Positions 44,537 through 53,737 of a stretch of DNA of 64,000 nucleotides are shown in pieces. The stretch covers positions 4,719,501 to 4,783,500 of the forward strand of contig NZ_CP024923.1 of the NCBI RefSeq assembly GCF_002796605.1. The letters are read 5' to 3'. A program made the position numbers and the translations under genes. Position 1 is the stretch's first letter, and each line of letters starts with the position of its first letter. Under the pieces are notes generated by a model. It ran no database searches. It had not been told where the DNA came from and worked only from the letters and a program-made list of their open reading frames with translations. This stretch comes from Sphingomonas psychrotolerans. GTDB lineage: Bacteria > Pseudomonadota > Alphaproteobacteria > Sphingomonadales > Sphingomonadaceae.

Positions 44537-45223
44537 ATGCGCCCGCATGCTTCTCCCGTGAACCGTGCGAACGCGTCGGGGTTCACGCTGATCGAATTGC
44601 TCGTCGGGCTGGCGCTGATGGGAATGGCCGCGTCGATGCTTCTCGCGGTCCTGCGGATGGCGGGGCTGATCGCGTTGCATGAGCGGATGCGCGCCTCGGG
44701 CCTGGACGAAGTCATCGCCGCGCAGCGCACCTTGCGGATCGGGATAGAGCGGCTTCGGCCGGTGGCGCGCCTCGATACTGCGAGACCGGTGATCGAGTTC
44801 CGCGGAAATGAGGCGATGCTGAACTACATCGCGCCGCCACCCGATCGGCACGCGCCGCAAGCGCTCCAGCGTTTTCGGCTAATACGCACCGCCACGGGCG
44901 ACCTGGTTCTCTATGCGGCGAGCACGCGCAAGTCGCGGATCGACCCGCGCGGCTACGATCTCACCGGCTGGACGCCGACGACACTGCTGCGGGACACGGC
45001 CAGTCTGTCGATCAGCTACCGCGGCGTCCCCATCACTGGCGGCGAGCGCGCCTGGCTGAACCGTTGGTGGGACCGGACAAGCCCGCCTGAGCTGATCCGT
45101 ATCCGGGTCGAATTCGCCGCGGGCGACCGGCGCCAATGGCCCGATCTGCTGATCCGGCCGCACGTGGCGACCACCACCTGTTTCGTCGACCAGGTGACCG
45201 GCGGATGCGGAGCGGAGCAATGA
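44537..45223 (+). CDS. gspJ: Minor pseudopilin GspJ
   Basis: A 228-residue protein with prepilin site SG|FTLIELLVGLALMGMAAS and a GspJ-type beta-rich C-terminal domain. It is part of the pseudopilus tip complex. It starts three bases after gspI ends, and its stop overlaps the ATG of gspL (ATGA). Confidence 0.88.
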   Translation: MRPHASPVNRANASGFTLIELLVGLALMGMAASMLLAVLRMAGLIALHERMRASGLDEVIAAQRTLRIGIERLRPVARLDTARPVIEFRGNEAMLNYIAPPPDRHAPQALQRFRLIRTATGDLVLYAASTRKSRIDPRGYDLTGWTPTTLLRDTASLSISYRGVPITGGERAWLNRWWDRTSPPELIRIRVEFAAGDRRQWPDLLIRPHVATTTCFVDQVTGGCGAEQ

Positions 45224-46239
45224 ACGCGCGGGTGCTTCTCGATGCGGACATGCAGACGATGGGTCGATGGCTGCTTCAGGGCTGGCGCTGGTGGGCCGAC
45301 GAGATTCGCGGGTTGCTGCCCGCCCGATTGCCAGGGGCGCGCGCAGGCAACACGGCTAGGTTCGCAATGGAGCAGGGCGCGCTCGTCGCGCTTGCGGGCG
45401 GCAGAAGCCGCGCCCGCGCGGCACCGAAGCCGGGAACGCGCGGGACGATCGTGATCCCGCCCGCCGATTGCCTGATACGATCGATCACGCGGCCGGCGAT
45501 CGGCGAACGCGATTTGCGGCGCATGGTCGCATTCGAGGCCGATGCGCTGCTGCCGATCCCAGCGGGTTCGGCGCTGGTGGCGGCGCGGGTCGCGGGCAGC
45601 GCGGAAGCGGGCAAGATCCGGATCCAGGTCGCGGGGCTGCCGATCGACAAAGCCCGCGCGATCGCCGGCGTCGCAACCGCTGCCGGACTGGTTCCGGCGG
45701 CCGTGGTGATTGAGGAAGAGGATCGCCGCGCGCCGCCGCTCGACTTCGCGCCGGCGATGCGCGAGGCCGGCCTGCTCGCGACCCGGCGGAGCGCCACCAC
45801 CCTGCTATGGGGGCTGGTCGCGGTCCTGCTGTTGCTCAACCTGACCCTGTGGGTGTGGCGCGATGCCGCGCGGGTGGCGCGGTTCGAACGGCTCGTCGCG
45901 GAGCAGCAGCCCGCAGTCGCCGTCGCGCAGAAGATCGCGCGTCGCGGCGAGCAGGACCAGCGTCTCATCGCGCGGTCGCTGACGTTGCGGCGCGTGCACG
46001 ATCCGTTGCGCGTCCTCGCCGCGGTCGGCGACGCGCTGCCGCAAGGCGCATGGCTCCAGCGCTTCGTCTGGGACGGCGAGACGGTTCGCCTCGCGGGCTA
46101 TCGCCCGGCCAGGGCCGATGTCGCGACGGCGCTGCGCCGCTCCGGCCGCTTCTCTGACGTGCGCAACATGGGGCAGGAGACTCAGGCGACGATGCCGACC
46201 GGCGATCCTTTCGATCTTGCCGCAAGGGTCGGGCGTTGA
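45220..46239 (+). CDS. gspL: GspL-like type II secretion assembly protein
   Basis: A 339-residue protein. The cytoplasmic actin-like part is reduced (IPPADCLIRSITRPAIGERD, MVAFEADALLPIPAGSALVA). One membrane segment follows near residue 205 (TTLLWGLVAVLLLLNLTLWV), then a periplasmic PilN/GspL-type ferredoxin-like region (LRVLAAVGDALPQGAWLQRF). It anchors GspE to the membrane with GspM. The N-terminal domain is shorter than in classical GspL. The start is the ATG overlapping the gspJ stop. Confidence 0.85.
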   Translation: MNARVLLDADMQTMGRWLLQGWRWWADEIRGLLPARLPGARAGNTARFAMEQGALVALAGGRSRARAAPKPGTRGTIVIPPADCLIRSITRPAIGERDLRRMVAFEADALLPIPAGSALVAARVAGSAEAGKIRIQVAGLPIDKARAIAGVATAAGLVPAAVVIEEEDRRAPPLDFAPAMREAGLLATRRSATTLLWGLVAVLLLLNLTLWVWRDAARVARFERLVAEQQPAVAVAQKIARRGEQDQRLIARSLTLRRVHDPLRVLAAVGDALPQGAWLQRFVWDGETVRLAGYRPARADVATALRRSGRFSDVRNMGQETQATMPTGDPFDLAARVGR

Positions 46240-46790
46240 TCCGCCCCGTTTCCGCCCGCGAGCGGCGCCTGATCGCGCTGCTGATCCTCACCGCGCTGAT
46301 CGCGGCCGGCTATTTCCTGATCGTCGCGCCGGTCGTGGCGGGCTTCCAGTCGCGGGCCGAGCGGTTCGACCGGCTCGCACTGACTTATACGCACAATCTT
46401 CGCACCATCGCCACGATCCCGCGGCTGCGCCGCGAGGCCGAACTGCGGCGCGCGGCCAGCGTCTCTTTCGTCGCGGCCGCAGGGAATGCCGAGGCGGGAC
46501 GCGAATGGCTCAAGGACCGGTTGCAACGCGCGGTCGACAGCGCCGGCGGCGCGTTCCGCGAAGGCAGCGATGCCGAAGCGTCTCCGGGCTGGGCGCGGGC
46601 GCGCGCCTCGGCGCGGATGACGCTGCCGCAGCTCGCTGCCGCGCTGGCACATCTGCAGAATCAGCCGCCTTGGCTCATCGTCGAGACCGTCAGCATCACT
46701 GCCGGCAATGTGATCGTCCCCGGTCAAGCCCCCAGCATGGACATGGAAATTGAAGCTTCGATCCCGCTTCGCCCTGCCGCCGCTCGATAG
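46236..46790 (+). CDS. gspM: GspM-like type II secretion protein
   Basis: A 184-residue bitopic protein with a membrane segment at about residues 13-33 (LIALLILTALIAAGYFLIVA), a coiled-coil-like stretch and a ferredoxin-like C-terminal domain (TLPQLAAALAHLQNQPPWLI, VETVSITAG). It partners GspL. The TTG start overlaps the gspL stop (TTGA). Confidence 0.83.
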   Translation: MIRPVSARERRLIALLILTALIAAGYFLIVAPVVAGFQSRAERFDRLALTYTHNLRTIATIPRLRREAELRRAASVSFVAAAGNAEAGREWLKDRLQRAVDSAGGAFREGSDAEASPGWARARASARMTLPQLAAALAHLQNQPPWLIVETVSITAGNVIVPGQAPSMDMEIEASIPLRPAAAR

Positions 46791-47259
46791 GTCGTCGGTG
46801 CTGCCGCTGGTACTCGCGGCGCTGCTCTGTGCGGCGCTGGCGTTCCAGACGCTCGTCGGCGGCGCGTTCGACCTGCCGGTGGCGGGGCCGGTGCGGGGAG
46901 GCGCGCCGGCGGGTCTCGCCGCGACCCGGCCGTCACCAATGGTCGTCGACCCGGCGATCGGTGCGCGATCGATGTTCACGCCGATCCTCATGCCGCCCAA
47001 GGAAAGCGCCGCGGCGCAGACGCTGCTCGGCAGCTATGCCGTGGTCGGCGCCATCCGGATCGGACGCGCCGGCTATGCGATCGCCCAAGGACCCGATGGT
47101 CGGACGTTCCGCGCGGGACCCGGGGCGAGGATCGGCGAATGGCAGGTCCGCGGCGTGAGCCAGGAAGAGGTCCGGCTGGCACGCGCCGGCGAGCGCATGA
47201 CCGTGCGCTTCGGCCCGTCGGGTCCGGTCACCACAGCAGCGGGCAATGGGAGTCAGTGA
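46750..47259 (+). CDS. GspC/GspN-like HR-domain protein of the type II system
   Basis: A 169-residue protein with one membrane segment (about residues 17-37) and a small C-terminal domain resembling the GspC homology region (LLGSYAVVGAIRIGRAGYAI, GARIGEWQVRGVSQEEVRLA). No PDZ domain is present, and it sits where GspN/GspC-type proteins are found, just ahead of gspD. It probably links the inner-membrane platform to the secretin. The TTG start at 46750 lies within the end of gspM, so 41 bases are shared. The assignment to C or N is uncertain. Confidence 0.7.
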   Translation: MKLRSRFALPPLDRSSVLPLVLAALLCAALAFQTLVGGAFDLPVAGPVRGGAPAGLAATRPSPMVVDPAIGARSMFTPILMPPKESAAAQTLLGSYAVVGAIRIGRAGYAIAQGPDGRTFRAGPGARIGEWQVRGVSQEEVRLARAGERMTVRFGPSGPVTTAAGNGSQ

Positions 47260-49313
47260 TGGGTGCGCGTACCAAGCTTCGAGCGGGCGTGGCGGGAATG
47301 GCGCTCGCGGTCGCCGGCTGTGCCGGCAATCCGCCGCCCCGGCCCATCGCCGTCCCCGAGACGCCGGCGATCGTGCGCGAGGCGGAGCGCGCTGCGCCGC
47401 TGGTGCGCTCGACGATCGTCGGCGGCGAGAGCCCGCCACCGGCGGCGCCCGTGCCGCCGCGGCAGAGCGCGACGCCGGGCGATATCGGGATAAACCTGCC
47501 GCGGGCCGATGTCCGCACGGTTGCGGCTTCGGTACAGCAGATCACCGGAATCGCCGTCGAGGTCGAGGCGGGGGTCAGTGGGCAGGTCTCGCTCGTCACC
47601 CCGGGAAATGTCGCGCGATCGGAGATCATCCCGCTGTTCGAGACCGCGCTGCGCGCCGCCAACCTCGCGCTTGCGCCGGTGGGCAATGGCTATGTCGTGC
47701 GGACGGTGACTGCCGCCCAGGCCCCGGTCGCTCCTGACGCGGTCGGCTTCGGCACCCAAGTGGTTTCGCTGGAGTTCATCAATGCCGAGGAAGTGAAGAA
47801 GGTGCTCGACGGCGCGCTTCCGGGCGTCGTCACTGCAGTCGACGCGGCGGGCAACCGCATCACCATCGCCGGGACGACCGGCCAGCGCGCGAGCGCACGC
47901 GACCTGGTCAAGCAATTCGACGTCAACTGGCTGCGCAATATGAGCTTCGCATTGTTCGTGCCCGAACGCACCGATGCGCGGCTGATCGTCCCCGAGCTCG
48001 AAAAGCTGATTAATGCCGCCGATGCGCCGACGCGCGGCCTCGTCCGGTTGATCGCGATGGAGCGATTGAACGGCATCCTCGCAGTGAGCGCCCAGCGCCA
48101 ATATCTCGACGATGTCCGTCGGTGGATCGAGGTGCTCGACCGCGAAGGCGAGAGCGCCGAGCGCCGGATTTTCGTCTATCGCGTCCAGAACGGCCGCGCA
48201 CGCGATCTGGCGGGCACGCTCAACCGCGCGTTCGGCAATGGCGGCGGCGGCGATGACACGGGGAACGAAGACCCCTTCGCCGCCAACGACCAGCCCGCGG
48301 CCCGCACTGCTTCGCCCGCGCCGAAGCCGGGCGCCAATGCCGCACAGCCGGGAAGCGGCGCCGCGAATGCCGCGCCCGATGCCGGCGGTCGCGAGAGTCC
48401 CGCCACGGGCGGCAAGATCACTGCGGACGACGTCAACAACGCAGTCGTCGTCTACGGCACTCCGCGCGACTATGCGACGATCGAGGATGCGCTGCGCAAG
48501 CTCGACGTGCCTCCCGTTCAGGTGATGATCGAAGCGGCGATCACCGAAGTGACCCTGACCGACACCCTGCGCTACGGGGTCCAGTGGAACTGGCTGACCG
48601 GAGACAGCAATTTCCGCGTCACCGACGGGGCTGCCATGCCCACCGGGCCGACCCAGGCGGGCTTCTCCTATTTTCTCGCCGGGAGCAGCATCTCGGTCGC
48701 GCTCAACGCGCTCGAGCAGCGGACCAACATCAAGGTGGTGTCTGCCCCCAAATTGGTCACGCTCAACAACCAGACCGCGGCGCTGCAGGTCGGCGACCAG
48801 GTGCCGGTGTCATCGGGAAGCGCGGTCAGCGTCGACAATCCCAACGCGCCGATCGTCAATTCGATCGACTATCGCGACACCGGCGTGATCCTCAAGGTCA
48901 CGCCCCGGGTGAATGCCGGGGGGCTCGTCCTGCTCGACATTTCGCAGGAAGTGAGCGACGTCAACGTCAACGCGCCCAATGCGAGCGGCGACAGGACTCC
49001 GGCATCCCCGACCATCTCGACGCGGCGGATCTCGACTTCGGTCGCGGTGCAGGACGGTCAGGTCATCGCGCTGGGCGGGCTGTTCCGAGAGTCGAAGAGC
49101 CTCGGCAAGAACGGCATTCCGATCCTGTCGCGGATCCCGGTCATCGGCGGGCTGTTCGGCAGCCACAACAATGTCCAGAACCGCACCGAACTGATCGTGT
49201 TGCTCAAGCCTCACGTGATCCGCACACCCGACGACGGCCGCGCGGTCACCGAGGAACTGCGCGCCAAGCTGCGCACGCTCGAGCCGTTCCGCACCGAGGG
49301 GCGGATCCCATGA
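47259..49313 (+). CDS. gspD: Type II secretion secretin GspD
   Basis: A 684-residue outer-membrane secretin with a lipoprotein signal (lipobox VAGC at about residues 18-21), so it may target itself without a separate pilotin. N0-type (INLPRADVRTVAASVQQITG), N1 (VVSLEFINAEEVKKVLDGAL) and further N domains follow. An Ala/Pro/Gly-rich insert lies in the N3 region (about residues 340-385). The C-terminal secretin core (LVTLNNQTAALQVGDQVPV, TGVILKVTPRV, GLFRESKSLGKNGIPILSRI) is intact. The ATG overlaps the preceding stop (TGATG-type overlap), and gspK overlaps its end. Confidence 0.95.
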   Translation: MGARTKLRAGVAGMALAVAGCAGNPPPRPIAVPETPAIVREAERAAPLVRSTIVGGESPPPAAPVPPRQSATPGDIGINLPRADVRTVAASVQQITGIAVEVEAGVSGQVSLVTPGNVARSEIIPLFETALRAANLALAPVGNGYVVRTVTAAQAPVAPDAVGFGTQVVSLEFINAEEVKKVLDGALPGVVTAVDAAGNRITIAGTTGQRASARDLVKQFDVNWLRNMSFALFVPERTDARLIVPELEKLINAADAPTRGLVRLIAMERLNGILAVSAQRQYLDDVRRWIEVLDREGESAERRIFVYRVQNGRARDLAGTLNRAFGNGGGGDDTGNEDPFAANDQPAARTASPAPKPGANAAQPGSGAANAAPDAGGRESPATGGKITADDVNNAVVVYGTPRDYATIEDALRKLDVPPVQVMIEAAITEVTLTDTLRYGVQWNWLTGDSNFRVTDGAAMPTGPTQAGFSYFLAGSSISVALNALEQRTNIKVVSAPKLVTLNNQTAALQVGDQVPVSSGSAVSVDNPNAPIVNSIDYRDTGVILKVTPRVNAGGLVLLDISQEVSDVNVNAPNASGDRTPASPTISTRRISTSVAVQDGQVIALGGLFRESKSLGKNGIPILSRIPVIGGLFGSHNNVQNRTELIVLLKPHVIRTPDDGRAVTEELRAKLRTLEPFRTEGRIP

Positions 49314-50155
49314 CCCCGCGCGGCGAGGAGGGTTATGCGCTGGTGGCGGCGGTAGCGAGCATCGCCGTGTTCGCGACGATCGCGCTCGCCGTGCTCAGCG
49401 CAACCCGGATGGGGATCGAGGATGCCGGGGCCGAGCAGGCGCGGATGCAGGCCGTCGCCGCCGCCGATGCGGGGGTCGCGTTCGCGCTCAGCCGCCTGCT
49501 GGCCGACGACGCGTCGCAGCGCTGGGCCGCGGACGGCCGGATCCGTTCGATGCGCTTCGCCGGCGCGGGCCTGCGGATCGCCCTCCGCGACGAGCGCGGC
49601 AAGGTTCCGCTGGGCCTGCTCGACGAACCGCAGGCGACCACTTTGCTCGAACGCGCCGGCCTTGAGGGCGAACGGCTGTTGATCGCGCGCGATTCGCTGC
49701 TCGACTGGATCGACGACGACACGATCAAACGCCCCTTCGGCGCCGAGGAGTCTTATTACCGATCCGTGGGCCTGTTCCCCGCCGATGGCCGGTTCGCTTC
49801 CATCGACGAACTCGCGCTTGTCCGCGGGCTGGACGCCGACACCGTCGCGCGCATCCGTCCCTATGTCACGACCTGGACGCTGCGCAGCGGCTTCGACGCG
49901 CAATATGCCGACCCCCGTGCACTCGCGGTCATGGACACCGGCGGCGAGGGCGGGCCGGCCGCGATCGAGCGGGCACGCGAGCTTGCTGGCCAGACCACCG
50001 CGCTGTCGTTCGCCAGTGCGCCGACGCTCGTCGACCGGCCGATCTCGATCGAGGCGGTCGCCAGCCTGCCCGGTGGCGGGCGGGCCGTGCGCACTCTGGT
50101 GGTCGAGCTCACCGGGGTTGCCGATCGGCCCTATGTCGTGCGGGCGTATGAGTGA
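49310..50155 (+). CDS. gspK: Minor pseudopilin GspK
   Basis: A 281-residue protein with a short leader (MTPRGEEG), pseudopilin helix YALVAAVASIAVFATIALAV, and a large domain with the GspK features LLDWIDDDTIKRPFGAEESY and FASIDELALVRGLDADTVAR (SAM-like helical insert). GspK caps the pseudopilus tip. The ATG overlaps the gspD stop (ATGA). It is the last recognised gsp gene. Confidence 0.92.
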   Translation: MTPRGEEGYALVAAVASIAVFATIALAVLSATRMGIEDAGAEQARMQAVAAADAGVAFALSRLLADDASQRWAADGRIRSMRFAGAGLRIALRDERGKVPLGLLDEPQATTLLERAGLEGERLLIARDSLLDWIDDDTIKRPFGAEESYYRSVGLFPADGRFASIDELALVRGLDADTVARIRPYVTTWTLRSGFDAQYADPRALAVMDTGGEGGPAAIERARELAGQTTALSFASAPTLVDRPISIEAVASLPGGGRAVRTLVVELTGVADRPYVVRAYE

Positions 50156-50233
50156 CGGCGGCAATTGGCGGAAAGTTTTGCCGAACCGAGGGCGGCGGCG
50201 TGTCTGGATAAGGGAAGCAAGGGAGCGGAAGCG

Positions 50234-52648
50234 GTGGCCGGTTCGAATTCTCTCTTGAAGGTCCAATATGCCCAGATGCAGGCGCTGCTGGAGCGCGGCG
50301 CGACCTTTCTCGGCAAGGGCAAGGCGGCCAATGCGTTGCGGGCGTTCGACGACGCCATCGCGATCAATCCCGGCAGCGCCGAGGCATTCTGCTGCCGCGG
50401 CAATGCCCTCGCCGATCTGGGCCAGCTGGCGGAGGCGGTCGCGAGCTATGACCGTGCGATCGCCCTCGATCCGCGGCTGTCGGAGGCGCATGATTTCCGG
50501 GGCGCCGCGTTCGCCCTCGCGGGAGAGTTCGAGCTGGCGCTGCAGAGCGTCGAGCGCGCGCTGCTGATCGCCCCCGACAATTTCAACGCGCGCAACAATC
50601 GCGCGAATCTGCTACGCGAGGTTGGCCGGTTCGACGAGGCGCTGGCCGAATTCGACCTGCTCATCGCGCGCGAGCCGGCCTTCGCCGCCGCATACAGCAT
50701 GCGCGCGCGGACGCTCGCGGCGCTGAGCCGTCACGAAGAGGCGTTGCACAGCTTCGAGAAGACGCTCGCGCTCGATCCGCACAACGCCGAGGCGCTGTGC
50801 AATCGGGGGACCGCGCTGAACTTCCTCGATCGCCCCGAGGAAGCGGTCGAAGCATTCGAGCAGGCGCTCGCGCTCGATCCCGGACATGCCGAGATTCTGG
50901 GTAATCTTGGCGCCGCGCTCGCCCGCGTCGGCCGGCTGGACGCGGCGGAAAGCTGCTTTCGTCGCTGTCTCGCGGGCGAGCCCGGCCACGTCGACGCATT
51001 GCTTGGGCTCGCCGGCCTGATTTCCCGGCGTCGAGGCTTCGATGAGGCGGGGCGGGTGTATCAGCGGGTGCTGACGATCGACGTCAACAATGTCGCCGCG
51101 CTCCGGGGCTTGGCCGGGGCGCTGGAAGAGCTCGGGCAGCATCGGAGCGCACTGATATGCTATGATCATCTCCTGTCGGTCGCCCCGGACAATGCGGCGG
51201 CGCATCAGAAACGCGGCTTTCTGCTGGTTTCGCGCACCCATCACGCGGAGGCGCTCCTGTCCTTCGATCGGGCGAAAGCGCTCGACCCCGCGCTCGAGCA
51301 TTCGGCGGTGCGGCTGCACGCGGCAATGCACCTTTCGAAATGGGAAGATTTCGACGCGCAGCTGGACGCCGTCCGGCACGCGGCGGCTGCGGGGGATCCG
51401 GGGGCGATGCCCTTTCCGGTGCTGGCGCTCGCCGATGATCCGGCGCTCCAGCACCGATGCGCGCAAATCCTTGCCGACAGCCATCAGCAGATCCCCGCGA
51501 CGCCCCTCTCCGGCCGCTATCCGCGTCACGAGCGGATCCGGCTCGGCTATTTCTCGGCCGATTTCCATCATCATGCGACGATGCAGCTCTTCGCCGAGAC
51601 GCTCGAGGCGCATGACCGGGATCGTTTCGAGCTCGCGGCATTCTGGTTCGGCGAGGATATGGGCGATCAATGGCGGTCGCGGGCAAAGGGCGCGTTCGAC
51701 ACGTTCGTCGACGTTCGGCTCAAGGACGATGCGGCGGCCGCGCAGATTGCGCGCGACATGGAGATCGACATCGCCATCGACCTCAAGGGCTATACCCAGA
51801 ATTGCCGATTCGGCATCTTTGCCGAGCGTGCCGCGCCGATCCAGGTGAGCTATCTCGGCTATCCCGGCACCTCTGGCGCGGCGGCGATCGACTATCTCTT
51901 CGCCGACGAGGTGCTGATCCGTCCGGATGCGCGGAACGCGATATCCGAGAAGATCGTGTATCTCCCCGCATCCTATCAGGCCAATGCCAGCCTCAAGCCG
52001 GTTTCGCGGCTGGCCACGCGGCAGGCCGTCGGGCTGCCGGAGCAGGGTTTCGTGTTTTGCTGTTTCAACCAGAACTACAAGATCACCCCCGACATCTTCG
52101 CATGCTGGATGTCGATCCTGCGCCGGGCGGAAGCGAGCGTGCTGTGGCTCTGGGTGAACCACGAACCCGCGCGGCAGAATCTCGCCCGCAACGCGGCCGA
52201 ACTCGGCGTGGATCCGGCGCGGATCGTCTTTGCCGGGAGCGAGCCCACCGAGCGCCATCTCGACCGGCTGCAGCTCGCCGATCTCTTCCTCGATACCTTG
52301 CCGTGCAACGCCCACACCACCGCCAGCGACGCGCTGCGCGTCGGTTTGCCGATCCTCACCTGCCCGGGGCGGAGCTTCGCCGCGCGGGTGGCGGCGAGCC
52401 TGCTCACGGCCCTGGACCTGCGCGAACTCGTAGCGGACGATCTCGCCGAATATGAGGCGCTTGCCGTCGCGCTTGCGCACGACCCCGCGCGGCTCGCGGC
52501 GATCCGCGCGCGGCTGATCGGAGGCCGCTTGCGATCGACGCTGTTCGAGCCGCCGGCAATGGCGCGTAAGCTCGAGGCCGCTTATTCGGCGATCTATGCG
52601 CGCCACCACGCGGGCGAGGCTCCTGACGACATCCGCATCACGGCGTGA
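50234..52648 (+). CDS. TPR-containing GT41 glycosyltransferase (OGT/SPINDLY-like)
   Basis: An 804-residue protein. About residues 10-400 are TPR units with the repeating pattern A-FDDAIAINPGSAEAFCCRG, YDRAIALDPRLSEAH, FEKTLALDPHNAEALCNRGT and so on. Residues about 425-790 form a GT41 catalytic region: RLGYFSADFHHHATMQLF, PIQVSYLGYPGTSGAAAIDY, FVFCCFNQNYKITPDIFACW and LFLDTLPCNAHTTASDALRV. GT41 enzymes transfer GlcNAc or hexose to proteins, and the HMW1C branch modifies two-partner-secretion adhesins. The GTG at 50234 has GGGAG 8 bases ahead; a TTG at 50165 is possible. It follows gspK by 78 bp and may be co-transcribed. Candidate modifier of the adhesins or secreted proteins here (inference). 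Confidence 0.88.
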   Translation: MAGSNSLLKVQYAQMQALLERGATFLGKGKAANALRAFDDAIAINPGSAEAFCCRGNALADLGQLAEAVASYDRAIALDPRLSEAHDFRGAAFALAGEFELALQSVERALLIAPDNFNARNNRANLLREVGRFDEALAEFDLLIAREPAFAAAYSMRARTLAALSRHEEALHSFEKTLALDPHNAEALCNRGTALNFLDRPEEAVEAFEQALALDPGHAEILGNLGAALARVGRLDAAESCFRRCLAGEPGHVDALLGLAGLISRRRGFDEAGRVYQRVLTIDVNNVAALRGLAGALEELGQHRSALICYDHLLSVAPDNAAAHQKRGFLLVSRTHHAEALLSFDRAKALDPALEHSAVRLHAAMHLSKWEDFDAQLDAVRHAAAAGDPGAMPFPVLALADDPALQHRCAQILADSHQQIPATPLSGRYPRHERIRLGYFSADFHHHATMQLFAETLEAHDRDRFELAAFWFGEDMGDQWRSRAKGAFDTFVDVRLKDDAAAAQIARDMEIDIAIDLKGYTQNCRFGIFAERAAPIQVSYLGYPGTSGAAAIDYLFADEVLIRPDARNAISEKIVYLPASYQANASLKPVSRLATRQAVGLPEQGFVFCCFNQNYKITPDIFACWMSILRRAEASVLWLWVNHEPARQNLARNAAELGVDPARIVFAGSEPTERHLDRLQLADLFLDTLPCNAHTTASDALRVGLPILTCPGRSFAARVAASLLTALDLRELVADDLAEYEALAVALAHDPARLAAIRARLIGGRLRSTLFEPPAMARKLEAAYSAIYARHHAGEAPDDIRITA

Positions 52649-52658
52649 TCGACGCGCG

Positions 52659-53300
52659 TCAGGATCCCACAGGCTGGAGAATGGGCGCGGGGACTGGCGG
52701 AGCCAGCCCCCAGGGCGCGAAAGCGGGCGCGGGCGCCGTGACGGGTGCAGGCACGGCGGCCTGGCCCGCGTTCGGCGCGAAACCGGATACCGGCCGGCCG
52801 GCGAGCACCGCTATCGCCGTGCCTCGACGCCGATAGAAGATATGCGCGCCGATCTTGGTGACGCGCTCGAGGCTCGGCGCCCAATAAGGCGACACATAAT
52901 CGGCGTGATAGTTCAACGCATCGCCGACCAATGGCGGCAGTCGTCCGTCGATCACCTCGCCGGCAATCTTGCGCGACTGGGCCATGACTCTTTCGGGAAG
53001 GATGCGCCGCATCGATCCGTCGCAGGTGAAAGTGAACTGGCACCCCGTCTTCAGCGTCGAGCCGGCAAAGACGACCCCGCACACCGATTTTGGGAAAGAG
53101 GGATGCCGCGCGCGGTTCAGCACGACTTCGCCGACCGCCTGCTGGCCTTCGGCGCTCTCGAACCCCGCTTCATAGGCGATGGCCAGCGTCAGGCACTCGA
53201 CTGCCCGGGTCCGGTCCTCGACCGGCCGGGGCAGGGTGGATTGCGCTCGGGTGGGGAGGGCGGCCGAAGGACCGGCGACAAGGGCGGCCAGGCCGATCAT
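52659..53300 (-). CDS. SleB-like cell-wall hydrolase
   Basis: A 213-residue secreted protein with signal peptide (MIGLAALVAGPSAALPTRAQ). A Hydrolase_2/SleB domain follows at about residues 35-150 with the catalytic-type CLTLAIAYEAGFESAEGQQA, VGEVVLNRARHPSFPKSVCG, FTFTCDGSM and NYHADYVSPYWA. The C-terminus is a Pro/Ala-rich tail. SleB-type enzymes cleave peptidoglycan glycan strands. The frame stays open to 53498, but the ATG at 53300 puts the hydrophobic leader at the N-terminus; its ribosome site is weak, and a somewhat longer form with a basic n-region is possible. It is convergent with the GT41 gene. Confidence 0.83.
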   Translation of the reverse strand: MIGLAALVAGPSAALPTRAQSTLPRPVEDRTRAVECLTLAIAYEAGFESAEGQQAVGEVVLNRARHPSFPKSVCGVVFAGSTLKTGCQFTFTCDGSMRRILPERVMAQSRKIAGEVIDGRLPPLVGDALNYHADYVSPYWAPSLERVTKIGAHIFYRRRGTAIAVLAGRPVSGFAPNAGQAAVPAPVTAPAPAFAPWGLAPPVPAPILQPVGS

Positions 53301-53737
53301 TCGAAGCCGATTCGTTCCGCTTTTCTTGCGACACGCCTCGCGCGGGAAGGTCTGCGGCGGGCGTTCGAGTCGATTGTCGCCCACGCTACCCTGCCGCCCG
53401 ATCGCACGCCGCTCGCGGAAGCCCTCCGCAAGCGCCTGTCGTGGATCGGATTGACGCGCGATCTCGGCCGTTCTCACGTTCATTCCCGGAATTACCAATA
53501 AAGACGGACGACTTGCGTGAACATCTCAAAAATTATGATGATATATACAAGTTACGCTGCGATGACCTGAGCTGTAACCTCTCTGTAAAATCGACGTGTC
53601 AAGTTTTGATGGCGGATATATCTACGAAGACGGCGACGGCGTCGAATCGACTTCCCGATAATTTGTCAATTATTGGTACAAAATGCGATCCAGGCGGGGT
53701 TCAGTGCCCTGCCTCTATCTAAAACGGAGCCATTTGG
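53301..53737. promoter_or_regulatory. Intergenic region, AT-rich at 53500-53710
   Basis: About 440 bp between divergent genes. The right half is AT-rich for this genome and probably carries the promoter of the following gene. No coding signal or repeat was recognised. Confidence 0.4.
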
